From Allium sativum (lineage: Eukaryota > Streptophyta > Magnoliopsida > Asparagales > Amaryllidaceae): a stretch of DNA of 64,000 nucleotides. Numbering within the stretch: the stretch's first letter is position 1; each line of letters opens with the position of its first letter. Where the stretch lies: assembly GCA_030737875.1 (NCBI GenBank), contig CM060923.1:493050453-493114452 (forward strand), read 5' to 3'. Shown one piece after another: positions 49,777 to 60,690 of this stretch. The position numbers were made by a program, and so were the translations under genes. The notes beneath the pieces were generated by a model. The model made no database searches. It saw only the letters and a list, made by a program, of their open reading frames with translations, and had not been told where the DNA came from.

Positions 49777-50525
49777 TTATTTCTTTAAAGATCTGCAACT
49801 TATCGACAAATGTCCTTTCTTATTGTAGTTAGAGCAAATAGCAGTTGTTATTGGTTCTTTTCCAGACTTAGCCCTTTTCCTCTTAGCACTGGGCTTCTCA
49901 CTGACCTCAGACCTCGTACTGTCTTCAGGAATATCAGTTTCCGACTCTTCTTTGTCACTACAACAGACTTCTTTTTCGTCGCGCAACATTCCTTTCTTAT
50001 GGAGATCTTCATACTGATAAGCCATATAAATCATTTCAGATAAAGGAAGTTTTACATTCCTCAGTACACTATTCTGATATCTCCTTTGCACGCCATGAAT
50101 AAATCTCAGATTTTTCCTCTTTGGATCTTGAATCAGATGAGGAGCAAAGTGAGCAAGTTCGTTGAATTTCTTATGATATTCTGGGATGGTCATATCACCT
50201 TATATTAGATAAGAAAATTCATCACATAATCGCTCCGTCGCTTCAGGATGAGTAAATCTTTCTAGGAAAATCACTTTGAATCTGTCCCAGGTGATATCAC
50301 CTTCTGGATTATCTTTGATGATTGTTTCCCGCCAGATTAAAGCTTCTTCTTTGAGCGCCCAAGAGGCTACTAATCTTTTCTGATCATCTCTCAACTGGAT
50401 GCGCTCAAATATTCTTTCTGTAGAGCTCACCCAAGCTTGAGTTTGAATAATAGATTCATTACCCGAGAACTGTGCCCCGTTCAGATTTCGATATCTCTTT
50501 AATAGAGCCTCTAGATCGGGTTATG
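49777..50525 (-). pseudogene. gag: Element A gag, broken
   Basis: Two open segments in one frame (50200-50430 and 49777-50193) are separated by a single TAA at 50200-50202. Upstream, the frame can be followed to about 50522, where a frameshift separates it from a plausible ATG near 50552. The capsid region shows LVASWALKEEALIWRE, FLERFTH and MTIPEYHKKFNELAHF. The first zinc knuckle is degenerate: its second Cys is Tyr (CSNYNKKGHLSISC). Confidence 0.85.
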
Positions 50526-50803
50526 CATTTCTCCGTTTCTGAAACTCATTTTTCTAGTATTTCTGCAAATGGCAAATCAAGTGTCAGGTCACAGAAAAGG
50601 CATTTTAAAATATAGAAATACATACTTCAAATGTAAATGTGTCTATCGAGGTGTAATTCCATTCTGCTTTACTCATACTAGGATATTACTGATCCTATCT
50701 GTATAGAGTTACCCATCCCAGAACACTACTGGTTCTATTTCTGACGAGTTCGTTCATATGTTATATTCCAGAACTAAGTTTAACCAATGCTCTGATACCA
50801 CGT
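50526..50803 (-). other. Element A leader and primer-binding site
   Basis: The minus-strand primer-binding site TGGTATCAGAGC lies at 50789-50800, three bases from the 5' LTR. About 240 bases of leader precede gag. Confidence 0.93.
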
Positions 50804-52237
50804 TGTGACGACCCCAAACCCCATACTGACGGAGGCAAGCGTAATCCGTGGAATATAACACAGGAACAGATAATAGCAGAACAAAATTAAATAAATACAC
50901 CAGATAATGAACAATAGAATACACTAGATAAAAGTAATCATCAGAGTTACACAGTATATAGGATCTTACTTAGTACAAATACAGTTCAACTATACATATA
51001 TGTCTACAGCGGAAACAAACAAAATATGTACAATAGGAGCTGAACAGCATAAAAAGAGATAAATGATAGAATCCATCTTCAGTTCCAGCTATCCAGAAAT
51101 AAGCAGCTAAACCTGAATACAGGGCTGCCCGTGTAGAAAAAGGGGCACCCGAGTTTGAAAGTGAAACAAACTACGAGTCAGTCATGGGACTGGTATGAGA
51201 AATCTACTCAACATATTTAATATATGGAAAATCACAGGACCACGCCACTTTCGTGGAACGGGTTTACTCCATTGGATTGCCAGTGCTTTAAAACAATCAT
51301 TCTTTTAATCATCGCAATGCTTTTTATAAAAATGAAGCCATTATAAGACTCAGTTCCCATCACACAATGCAACGCAAACCGGAGGATAGAGTTTTTACCT
51401 TATAAAGGCCAAAATATGCTTGATACGAATAAAACAAAGGCATTTGATATTATTGCTAGTGTTTATATGTTTTGAAAACAATTTCAAATCATAACTATCA
51501 ATCATAGACGGCATTAATGCCCCATACCACTATGTCGCCATATATAGGTATACAATCAAAACCCCACGGTCACGTATTTGGAAATTGGATTTCCGTCATG
51601 AACCAAGGCAAAAGATAGTCCTTACCGACTTCGTGGCTCTTTAGCCCGAGCTACAGGGTCAGAGCGCATCGACCCTTGGATCGTTAGGGCCGGTCCACCG
51701 ATGTGGATTAAAATTCCTGAACATTGCGTTTCCCCACCCTTTGGGGTGTAAGTGAGCCAATGAATGACTCCATCGGACCCGGATCGTCCGATCAAACCGA
51801 GGCGCCTCGCAAAAGCAACAACCACACAGGTGAAAAATATATAAATGTCAGGGCTGGTAGGTCACTGACACCACCCTAGCTAGAAAGAAACGCGTGCCCT
51901 CCCTGAGGTCCTTCTCCCGTTTTTGGTTCATACCGGGGTGTGAGGCTCGCGAATTCACATTATACACAAAGTTACGCCACACAGGCGGTGCTTTGATCAT
52001 CACCACAAGACTTTGCTTTTCAACAGAAGCCCTGATCATTTGCCCCTTAGGCATGTCACACTAGCAATTCGTGCCATGCGACTGATGTCCATCGATATAC
52101 AATCTCTGAGCTCGCGCGTTTCAGAGAAGGGCGTTAAGCAAAAGAATAAATTCTCCACCGCCAAACAGATGTATATTTAATAGAGATCAATCAACACAGA
52201 ATAAAATCCAATGTCAGACACATAGTCCATTTAAAAG

Positions 52238-52258
52238 TCCGTTCTGGGTCTGAACGAA
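52238..52258 (-). other. Conserved stem-loop (element A 5' LTR copy)
   Basis: Minus-strand arms TTCGTTC and GAACGGA with loop AGACCCA; all seven positions pair with one T-G wobble. Confidence 0.6.
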
Positions 52259-53279
52259 ACCGGAGGCACTAAATACCTCGCAAACCCATCAACCACCACG
52301 TACGTCGGGACGATCACCACTCATTATCTACATTTTGGGATGCCTCCCAATCAGGACCTCGGTTACCATCCAAACGAGGTGAAGATCTCCGGTCTTCGAC
52401 CACCGTCTTCATCTTCGATTTCTTATCGTCGATTCAGTTATTCAGAATGGGATAAACCCGGTCTTTCTGAGCAACTCGCGTATATAATAAACAAGTGCAA
52501 CACTAACATATACACGCATCATTTCAATTCATTAGTCACTAACCGTCAATCAGTAAGAGAACGATTTCCCAAATATTAACCCCGAAGGCCGAAACCAACA
52601 TCAGATCAACACCCTGGAAACCATTCGACTCAGCCAACCTTCAGTTAATTTCTAAATCACATCCATATTGTTTATAATATTTTATAACGATTTATCGCTA
52701 TTTTTATTTATTTTAAAATAGCCAATATATTCAAAAAGACGCTTCGGGCCATAACGGGACCATGGCGCTGTTTTTCTTCAGATTTGATTTACACATATCT
52801 GAAAATCTAACCGTTGGATCTTCACAAAATTTATATCAGTAGAAAGATCTTTTCAAAACGAATCCAAAGGTTCCAGTTTCGGGAAAATCCGACGGTCGGA
52901 TCTCCCGGTATAATCATTTGAAATTTCGATTTCGAAACACGAACTGCAGCGTCGTTATTCGATTAAATATAATTATATATATATATATATAAATAAATAA
53001 AATCGTTTCTGGCGTTGTTTTTCTTCAGATTTGAATTAAACATTCCAGACAATCCAACCGTTGAATTTTTACAAAGTTGGTGCCGTTGGAAAGATTTTTC
53101 CAAGGCGAACCCAACGGTTGCGATTTCAGGAAAATCCGATGGTCGGATCTCCTGTACTAATCGTTTGAAATCATGGTTTCAAACTACGAACTGCAGCGTC
53201 GTTATTCGATATATTTTAATTCTATTTATTTATATATATCGATTCTTCGATTTCAAAGCTACATTCTTTTCATACATTT

Positions 53280-53770
53280 GATAAAAATGATATTTTTATC
53301 TAACTGTCTTCTATTTCAACACTTCACTATTTTTAACAATTCGTTTATATAATAAAAATGTGATTTTTATTGTAAAACAATTTATTTCAAAACAGGATTA
53401 TTTTATACTTTTCATATTGATGTTAAAAATTGGATTTTTATTATAAAACAATTTCTTTCAGAATATGAATACCATTCAACACATGAATTTCAATTCAACG
53501 AATGAATATCGATTCAACACATGAAGGTTTTCTATAGTTCATATATATAGATAAAAATGTGATTTTTATATTTTAAAACACGAACACATTTCTACACATG
53601 AATTTCAATTCAACGAATGAATATCGATTCAACACATGAAGGTTTTCTATAGTTTATATATATAGATAAAAATGTGATTTTTATATTTTAAAACACGAAC
53701 ACCATTCAACACATGAATTTCAATTCAACGAATGAATATCGATTCAACACATGAAGGTTTTCTATTCAAC
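53280..53770 (-). repeat. Palindrome-bearing tandem repeats in element A 5' LTR
   Basis: Counterpart of 42671-43170: GATAAAAAT (53280-53288) with ATTTTTATC (53292-53300), then about 2.5 units of roughly 115 bases. Confidence 0.75.
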
Positions 53771-55766
53771 GAATAAATATAGTTTCAGCAAATGAAAATA
53801 ATTCAAACACATGAATATTATTCAAAATTTCGGCAGCATAACGGCAGGGTAGTTAAAACCGGGACCGTCCCTAGTACGGCTCCTCGCTCTACCTTAAAAC
53901 CTCGCGGTTTTTGACAATGGGGAATCATGCATCTAGTTCGCACGCAGGCGGCATGTATATATTTTTCATTTCCACAAACTAATCCTATGTGGTTTCAACC
54001 AAATATTTCTCAACCACAAATGGGTATTTTTCAACCACAATCAATCAATATCAACCACAAACAATTCCAATCAACCATTCGCTATCAATCAATTTTCACA
54101 CCAATCACAACCAATAAATATCGTCCATCGTTTGTGGACGAGGGGCGTATATATATATAGCAATTCACTTCTATTTCAACACATATTTAATTTTTACAAC
54201 GCATATACAACTTATACATCGAACATACAACTTATACAACGCTTATACATGTGGTGTACAACGCTTATATAACTCATACATCGACTATATAATTTATACA
54301 TCGTCGTTTTCCATATCGTTTATAAATTAGAAATCTCACATTGGGTTCCACTCCACCAAAAATAGCAGAAGGCTCAGAAAAATATGCGGTCTCTTCTAAA
54401 ATGTAGAAGACGTCCACACGGTCATGATGTTTTCCTGTTCCATCGAATTTCGTCAACACAGCAAAAAGATATGATTTTTCAAAGTTCAGATGTAATAAAA
54501 GACGCACCTTTCACGATGGTTCAAAACTAGGTTTTGATCTTTCGATCAAACCGTTGCGCGATAGGAGAATCAGCTCACACAACGTCGAAGAGCTTCGAAA
54601 GACCTTCACGCGCGTGGTGGTGAGGTGCAGTTCGGTGAACTCTGGTGGCGGCGGTGGCGCTCCAAAGGGGCGATCTTCCCGAGCTCGCAACTCGAGAAAT
54701 ACTGCACGATAAATGCCAAACTTCACACGGATTTGAAGAGGACGGTTAGAGCTTCAAAATGGATCCAACCTCACTTGATTTCATCGAGAAATGAAAGAGA
54801 AATTGAAGAGAGAAGTTTGGAGCTCCTTTCCGTCTCGCGCGCCTGATGATCGGGGAGAGAGAAAAGCATCTGGGCCAATGAGGGATTTTCTTTAATTTAT
54901 AAATTTTTAAAATTTCAAAAATACAACTTTCACACACGAACTCCAATCCAAACCCAACGACTGTCGTCCCCAGCATTTTACCCCAATTCCGAACACAATG
55001 GGATATGTTTCGTAGGCTCATTCGACTGTTTCAGTCAGTTTTCCTTCAAATTAAAATATAAAACATTCAATATTCAATTTGAACGTACATTTCAATTTGC
55101 CAGGGCCACAAACTGATTCAAAAAATTCCACAAAAATAAATCTGGCTATGTTTGGATGATACGGTCCCACCAAAACTAGTTTCGTCGAATTCTGAGACCA
55201 TTGGCAAAAAGGCCCATTTCTGGTCGATCCAATTTAACTGTAATTGACCAAAACACGTTTTCCTTTGCCACGCTCACATACTAGCTTCAAAAATTATGAA
55301 ATTTGAAATCTAGCAATAACTTCACATCCCGGATCCAAAAAAGTGGTTTCGTCGAATTCCGAGGTCATTTGCAAAATGGCCAATTTCACGGGCTATATAA
55401 ATTCCATAGCGACCTTTCTGAAAATTCATTTGGCCATAACTTTTTCTTTCCGTTATGAAAATTCGATTTTTTAGATTCGTTAGAAAGGTATTCACTAACA
55501 GATTTAAATATTTTTTGTTTCACTCAAATCCGTTTTGTTTTGCACCCGGTACAGTCCGACAAAGTTTGAATTCAAATTTTGAAACTGCAGCGCCATTTCA
55601 GGCCTTGTTTATAATTATAATTAATTATATTCGTTTTCAATTGTCAATTCAAACTCAATTTTCATTGCCATTATTTAAAATATTTATTTTAAATATTTAA
55701 AATCCATTATTTTAGCCAATTTAAAATTTTTAAATTGGTTCAGATTTTCTGGGTCGTTACATATTC

Positions 55767-57891
55767 CGTCAGACACTCGTCCATACAAGTCATCCAGGAA
55801 CAAGATGAATCGAAGGTACCCTCCTACTACATCCTAAGTATCACCTTAGAGATCAGTAGCGAGTAGTCCTTGCAAATCCGTAGATTTCAATAACGATAGA
55901 ACCCCAGTATATCTCTGGGTCGAATTAGAGATTTTAAGTGGTTATTCCGTTTTATGAAGATCTATGGTCTTTGATTTCTCCATCTTGATTAACATCTAAT
56001 ATCTTTAACATTTTCGTATTTATTGGTTGGAATGGTTTTCGAATATACACTCGATACCGGTCTTTCCGTACCAATAATCGTATTGGCCAGATTTGATAGT
56101 CGGTTATTTAACTTTCAAATAAACAACCATTCAAACATAAAATAAAATATGTTTACTGGTTTAGTGCTCGGCATCATTTGGCTTATTTAATTTTAAATAA
56201 TTAAATAAACGATTAATTAAATTATTTCAATATTTGGAAATAACATTAAACTTCTTATTAATATTCGCAAAACCCTTTCATTCTATTATTTTGAAAAACA
56301 TATTATAACACTATCCATTTTTCCATTTAATTATCCTTCGCACAACATTATTCCTTTTTTAAACCGGGGAAATCAGTTTTCTTCTTATTCGTAAAATTAA
56401 TCATTTCGAAAATCTCTTTTGTTTCAATACTTGAAAACCATAGCCCACACTTTCCTTTTAGAATAAAAGCATTCTAATTCTCATTTTCTCACATCGAAAA
56501 TATCATTACGTATTTACACAATCTCCTTTTCATTTCCAATATTCTGGAAATCTCATCTTATATATTCTTTACTCATTTATTTCCGTTTTCTCTTTTGAAA
56601 ATATCTTTTTATCCTTTGTCAAGCTTTCTATTTCCGATTTACTTTGGAAATATCTTTTATCCATGCATTTCTGTATTTCAACATTCATTAGTCTTTGACC
56701 ATAAATTGGTAAGAGAATAATCCTCTGAGTATCAACCGCGAAGATCGAAATCAATATCAGATTAACATTCAGAAAATCACTCAATTCAACCAATCAACCG
56801 CTAGGTTTTAGTTTTTATCTTAACATCTTATTGACCCATTATATTTCACTTGAAATTCTTTCAACCATTTTCCACTTTAAAAATCTCATTTCCATTCCCT
56901 TCACTTCGCTTAATTTCATTATTAAGTCTCACCCATTAGAAATCGATATTTTAACTCCATGTCTCTTTATAAATCTTATTTATAAACTCAGGTTTGATAT
57001 AAATCCTTTTTATATCTCGATTCATTTTACTTAATCCAATTGTTAAGTAACATTTCATTTAAGCTTTCGTTCCCGCTTAAATCTCTTTATAGCTTAGTTA
57101 TAAAACTCGATTTTAATATAAAACCCATTCTGGTCTCCTTTCACAATTTAACACGATTTCATTTCATACTCTGATTTCTTACTTAAATGAATTTAATTTA
57201 AAAAGAAATCTCTTACATTACTATTAATTAAATTAATAATTCACTTCATTACTAACTATTGTAAAAGTAGTTATATCCTTGATTAACTAAAATAAATAAT
57301 AAACTTATCTCTATGCCTTATTAAATTAAAACAAATGTTCGTTAAAATATTTCAATAGAATAATCGATAATAAACTAATATAATTTATTAATCAATTCCA
57401 ATAAAAGCGGTTGACTTCATCAATCCAAAACATGGTTATCTCGTTAACCAATTCTAATTAATTCTTCCTTTAAATTAATTAATAATATAATTAATTTAAA
57501 TAACTTCATTTAATCGTTTCTTCGAAACAGTTAATCTAATTCTTAGCCATTTGTTTAATTTCTAGTCACTTGCTTATGAATCTCCTTATTATAAGAATTA
57601 GCTTTATAAAATAATTTTATAATTATTTATAATCTTAAATAATAAATGATACTTATTTATTTCTTTTAAATAAACTTCCATTTAATTAATTAGATTTTAA
57701 AAAATCTACCTTCAGTAATAAAATAAATTTATAATTTCATTCCAGTCAATTTACATGACGGTAAAACCTTATTTATAAAACAATTGATTTTCAAGCCATC
57801 TAATGCATTTACTCAACAAATACTGTCCATTGGTTAAAAACAAGCAACTGTGAAATTTCAGTTCAGCATTCAACAACCAAATCAATTATAA
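55767..57891 (-). repeat. LTR E, segment 3
   Basis: Continues E after A's TATTC duplication. The first 40 bases match the reverse complement of element C near 8050-8110. GATAGTCGGTTATTTAAC near 56095 corresponds to C's GTTAAATCACAGACTATC (about 7848-7865). The rest is AT-rich with scattered TTTCATTT/AAATCTC phrases like C's 5.4-5.9 kb zone, and similarity becomes weak. No genes are supported. E's U3 terminus is not reached before F begins. Confidence 0.55.
55789..55809 (-). other. Conserved stem-loop (LTR E copy)
   Basis: Minus-strand arms TTCATCT and GGATGAC around loop TGTTCCT. Six of seven positions pair (one G-T). Compared with element C, two pairs have changed on both sides and one became a wobble. 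Confidence 0.6.
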
Positions 57892-58488
57892 TGACTCGAA
57901 CTTCCCTGGTCTCCAAAGAGAAGAGAAAGAACGGATTGTCTGAGAACACGACAAATCAGAACACAAAAAGAAAAACATTTCATTGCTTATTACAACAATT
58001 TACATCAGATTACAAGAATATATAGAGTATGAACAAATAGTATACATTTGATAAATATCAGAGATTTACAAATTACAATGCAACGGAAAATAATACAAAA
58101 CATAATTGAAAGAGATACACGGATACAGAGCTTTATGAATATCATTCCAGCTATAAACCAGGATCCTGTGAATATAAATTTGCAAAACCAAAACTACTAG
58201 CTGCCCGTGTGGAAAATAGGGGCACCCAGAGTTTAGGTTAAAACAATAAACTCCAGGTCAGTCATGTGACTGGTGTGAGTACTCAAAACAGTTGTTAAAT
58301 CTTTAAATTAAAATGAAGTAAATTAAGGGACCATGCCGTATGAAACGGAATGGGTTTCCTCCCAAGAATACCAGTGCATTAAAGAAACAGCGCAATGCTT
58401 TTTGGAAAAATGAAGCTATTATAAGACTCAGGTCCCATCACATAATGGAACGCAAGCCGAAGGATAGAGTTTTCCATTATAATAGTTG
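57892..58488 (-). repeat. LTR F (S/N type, reversed), truncated
   Basis: Starts TGACTCGAACTTCCC, the reverse complement of S-like LTR ends. It carries the hairpin cassette, including CCGT (58336-58339) with ACGG (58345-58348) enclosed by CCAT/ATGG. Similarity to N and A stops after ATTATAATAG near 58488, where unrelated sequence begins. Confidence 0.75.
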
Positions 58489-60690
58489 ATCGTCGCTTTC
58501 CTAAAAATAGAAAAGCGCGAATTTTAAAATTAATTCTGCAAGCGCACAGGTGTGTAGCATACAGGTCGAACACAGGGAGGTGTAATTGAAAATTATTATT
58601 TATTTATTCTTGGGCGAGTTAGACGATTTTCGAGGTTGGTTTTTGAAAACAATAAAAATTGAAACTGCGATCCGATTCAGAACAAATCTAATTGAACCGA
58701 CGATCAAATCACAATTATCAATTGGAAATTAAAATGTAAAACAGAAATAAAATGCAGAAAGTAAAATTGTAGGAAAAGAAGAACAACAAAAAGTAAATTA
58801 GGATTGTCGTTGAAACTAATCAAACGACTAATCACTAATATGCAATAGAAATAACAATAACAATTTTTGTCTACCAAAACTAATTGAGTAGAACACAAAT
58901 TGTTATGAAAGTAAAGCAAATAAACTAAACGAAGAAGAGTTTTATTAAAACTAAAAGAGAGTACAGAAGAATGGATCCTCTTACAATGGTTACAACGTAT
59001 ATTTATAGACGAGATAGGAAAAATCCTAATTAAGTCTATGAATAATTGGGTCTCTTTTCCCAAGAAGTAATATCATATCTCTTGCCTTCCTTGACTAGGC
59101 TTGTTTGGAAATAATTCTTTTGAGAATATCTGATGCATATCTTGGTGAATATCTTCCAAATCCTCCGTATAGCTAGTTGATTGGTAATTAGATTGCATGT
59201 GATTAATTATTCCAAACACGGACGCTTACTAGTCTCCAAAGGCAACATAGGATAAAATCTTCAAAATTGATATTCTTCTTGGCAATAAAATATTCTTCAG
59301 TAGACAAATTGATAGATTTGAGATGATTTCCATGATAGGAATTTGGCTATTCCTCTTATTAGTGTATATCATACATACATACGTATGAATATATATATAA
59401 TATAATACTAATCCATAAATTCTACAAGGCAAAGGAGCAGTGTGAATGTTCCGTTCTTTGGCAAAAAGTGAGCTTGACGGGGATCGAACTCAGGTCTCTC
59501 AGTGCAAATCTCCATGCATTTACCTGTGAGCTACAACGTCTTTTGTAATTGAGATGGATTTAATACGGGGAAGTAGTTTTTTTATTTGTGGTTGGCCTTT
59601 AATTTGAAACGAAGGAGGCATTTCTTGACAACCTGTAAAAACACACAAAAGTACCCAAAGTATCATTTGTTTATTTACAAAAGATAAAGTATAAGAGCAT
59701 AAAATAAACATATTTCTATGTTAATCAAATACCCCCCACACTTATCTTTTACTCGTCCTCGAGTAAAAATAAAATGAAAAACTAACTAGATAGGTCACAC
59801 TTTCGTAGGAAACACGATTGCATTGAGCGTATGCAACAAGCCGTTAAACCTCTAGGTGTCCCTAGTAGGACGAGTGGTGTCTCATGAGGGTTTTCAACGG
59901 ATACTACCCACAAAATCCAAATCCAGTATGTGTGGATTTAATGAATGCAATGGTTATATACAAAAAACAAAGAAAACAAGAATGACAACACGACTTGTTT
60001 CAGGAAAGTGGTACAACAAATTAAGTTAATATTTCTAACCAGCTGATTTTATTTTAGATACCTCAACTTGTCACAAATTTTCTATATAAATCAAGTTTTC
60101 AAATGTTAAAATCTAGTTTGGCCAGTTAGTTCGGTCGATAGCATAGTGCAGCCATGAAATAAATTCTTAGTTTGCTTGGCACAGTTTGTAAAGTGGTGTT
60201 CTAATTTTCTCATGTATGGCTAGTCAAATCAATAAGTTCAAGAAGTGTTTGGGCATCATCACCTATTCTTTATTTTATAAAATTTTAAAATTTATGATTA
60301 AGTACATACACCTAACTAAAAAGACCAAGGTTTACCACCAATGCACTGCCTCGTGGACTAACGGAGAGTGGATAAAGAGCTTGGCGGATTGTGCAGGCCG
60401 ACTTTGACTTTGTCAACAACGTGTCGATAATCCTTAGGTGTCCAATCTCATAAAATGAGACCAAGATATTCCTACGCTGACTTTGTCAACAACATGTCGG
60501 ATAGAGCTTGGCGAGTTTGCACACCAACGCTTGATATACAAGCAATGTTGGATACCCTTGGATTACTATTATTTGAAAATATAAGCACAAAAGAGAGTTA
60601 TGCGAATTAAGCTTAACACAACTTAGTTTTTAAAAATTTGAAAAGCCAACATAAGTCTTTTAAGTCCTCCACTTATTTAAACAAAGTCTA
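58489..60690. mobile_element. Unclassified transposon-derived block
   Basis: Not similar to the neighbouring LTRs. It contains a phrase (GCAAGCGCACAG, GGTCGAACACAGGGAGGTG) and a second (CCCCCACACTTATC, then TTTTACTCG and CGAGTAAAA arms at 59747-59768) that I recall as common in plant retroelement-derived repeats. It may be a fragment of another LTR element. No protein domain is visible in any frame, and the 119-codon minus frame at 58704-59063 is low-complexity. Ends are not defined on either side. Confidence 0.4.
59474..59545 (-). repeat. tRNA-related sequence, possible SINE head
   Basis: The minus strand has GTAGCTCACAGG like an internal promoter A box and GAGTTCGATCCC like a B box about 40 bases later. 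A cloverleaf is not convincing, so a SINE head is more likely than a tRNA gene. No flanking duplication was identified. Confidence 0.35.

Larger units (their letters stand above)
30856..55761 (-). mobile_element. Element A: Tekay/Del-like Ty3/Gypsy chromovirus, degenerate, minus strand
   Basis: Flanked by TATTC duplications (30851-30855 and 55762-55766). The LTRs start TGTGACGACCC and end GGGTCGTTACA on the + strand. The 3' LTR, split by element B, adds up to about 4959 bp; the 5' LTR is 4958 bp. The 5.65-kb interior encodes gag, protease, reverse transcriptase, RNase H, integrase and a C-terminal chromodomain-like region in the usual chromovirus order, with several stops and at least two frameshifts. 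Lineage is called from the integrase tail and polypurine context, not from a tree. LTR divergence is visibly greater than in B. Confidence 0.93.
50804..55761 (-). repeat. Element A 5' LTR (4958 bp)
   Basis: Uninterrupted copy of the LTR, starting TGTGACGACCC and ending GGGTCGTTACA. It includes the hairpin cassette (about 51115-51265), the palindrome at 51798-51809, the stem-loop at 52238-52258 and tandem repeats (53280-53770). A reversed TATA-like ATTTATAAAT at 54895-54904 is followed on the minus strand by a leader with CTCTCTCCCCGATCATC. Confidence 0.94.

Noticed and set aside
58704..59063. 119-codon minus-strand frame rich in Phe and Leu
   Set aside because: Low-complexity translation of A-rich DNA inside an unclassified repeat; no start context or domain.
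59474..59545. Functional tRNA gene on the minus strand
   Set aside because: A/B-box-like motifs are present but acceptor and anticodon stems do not form; kept only as a possible SINE head.
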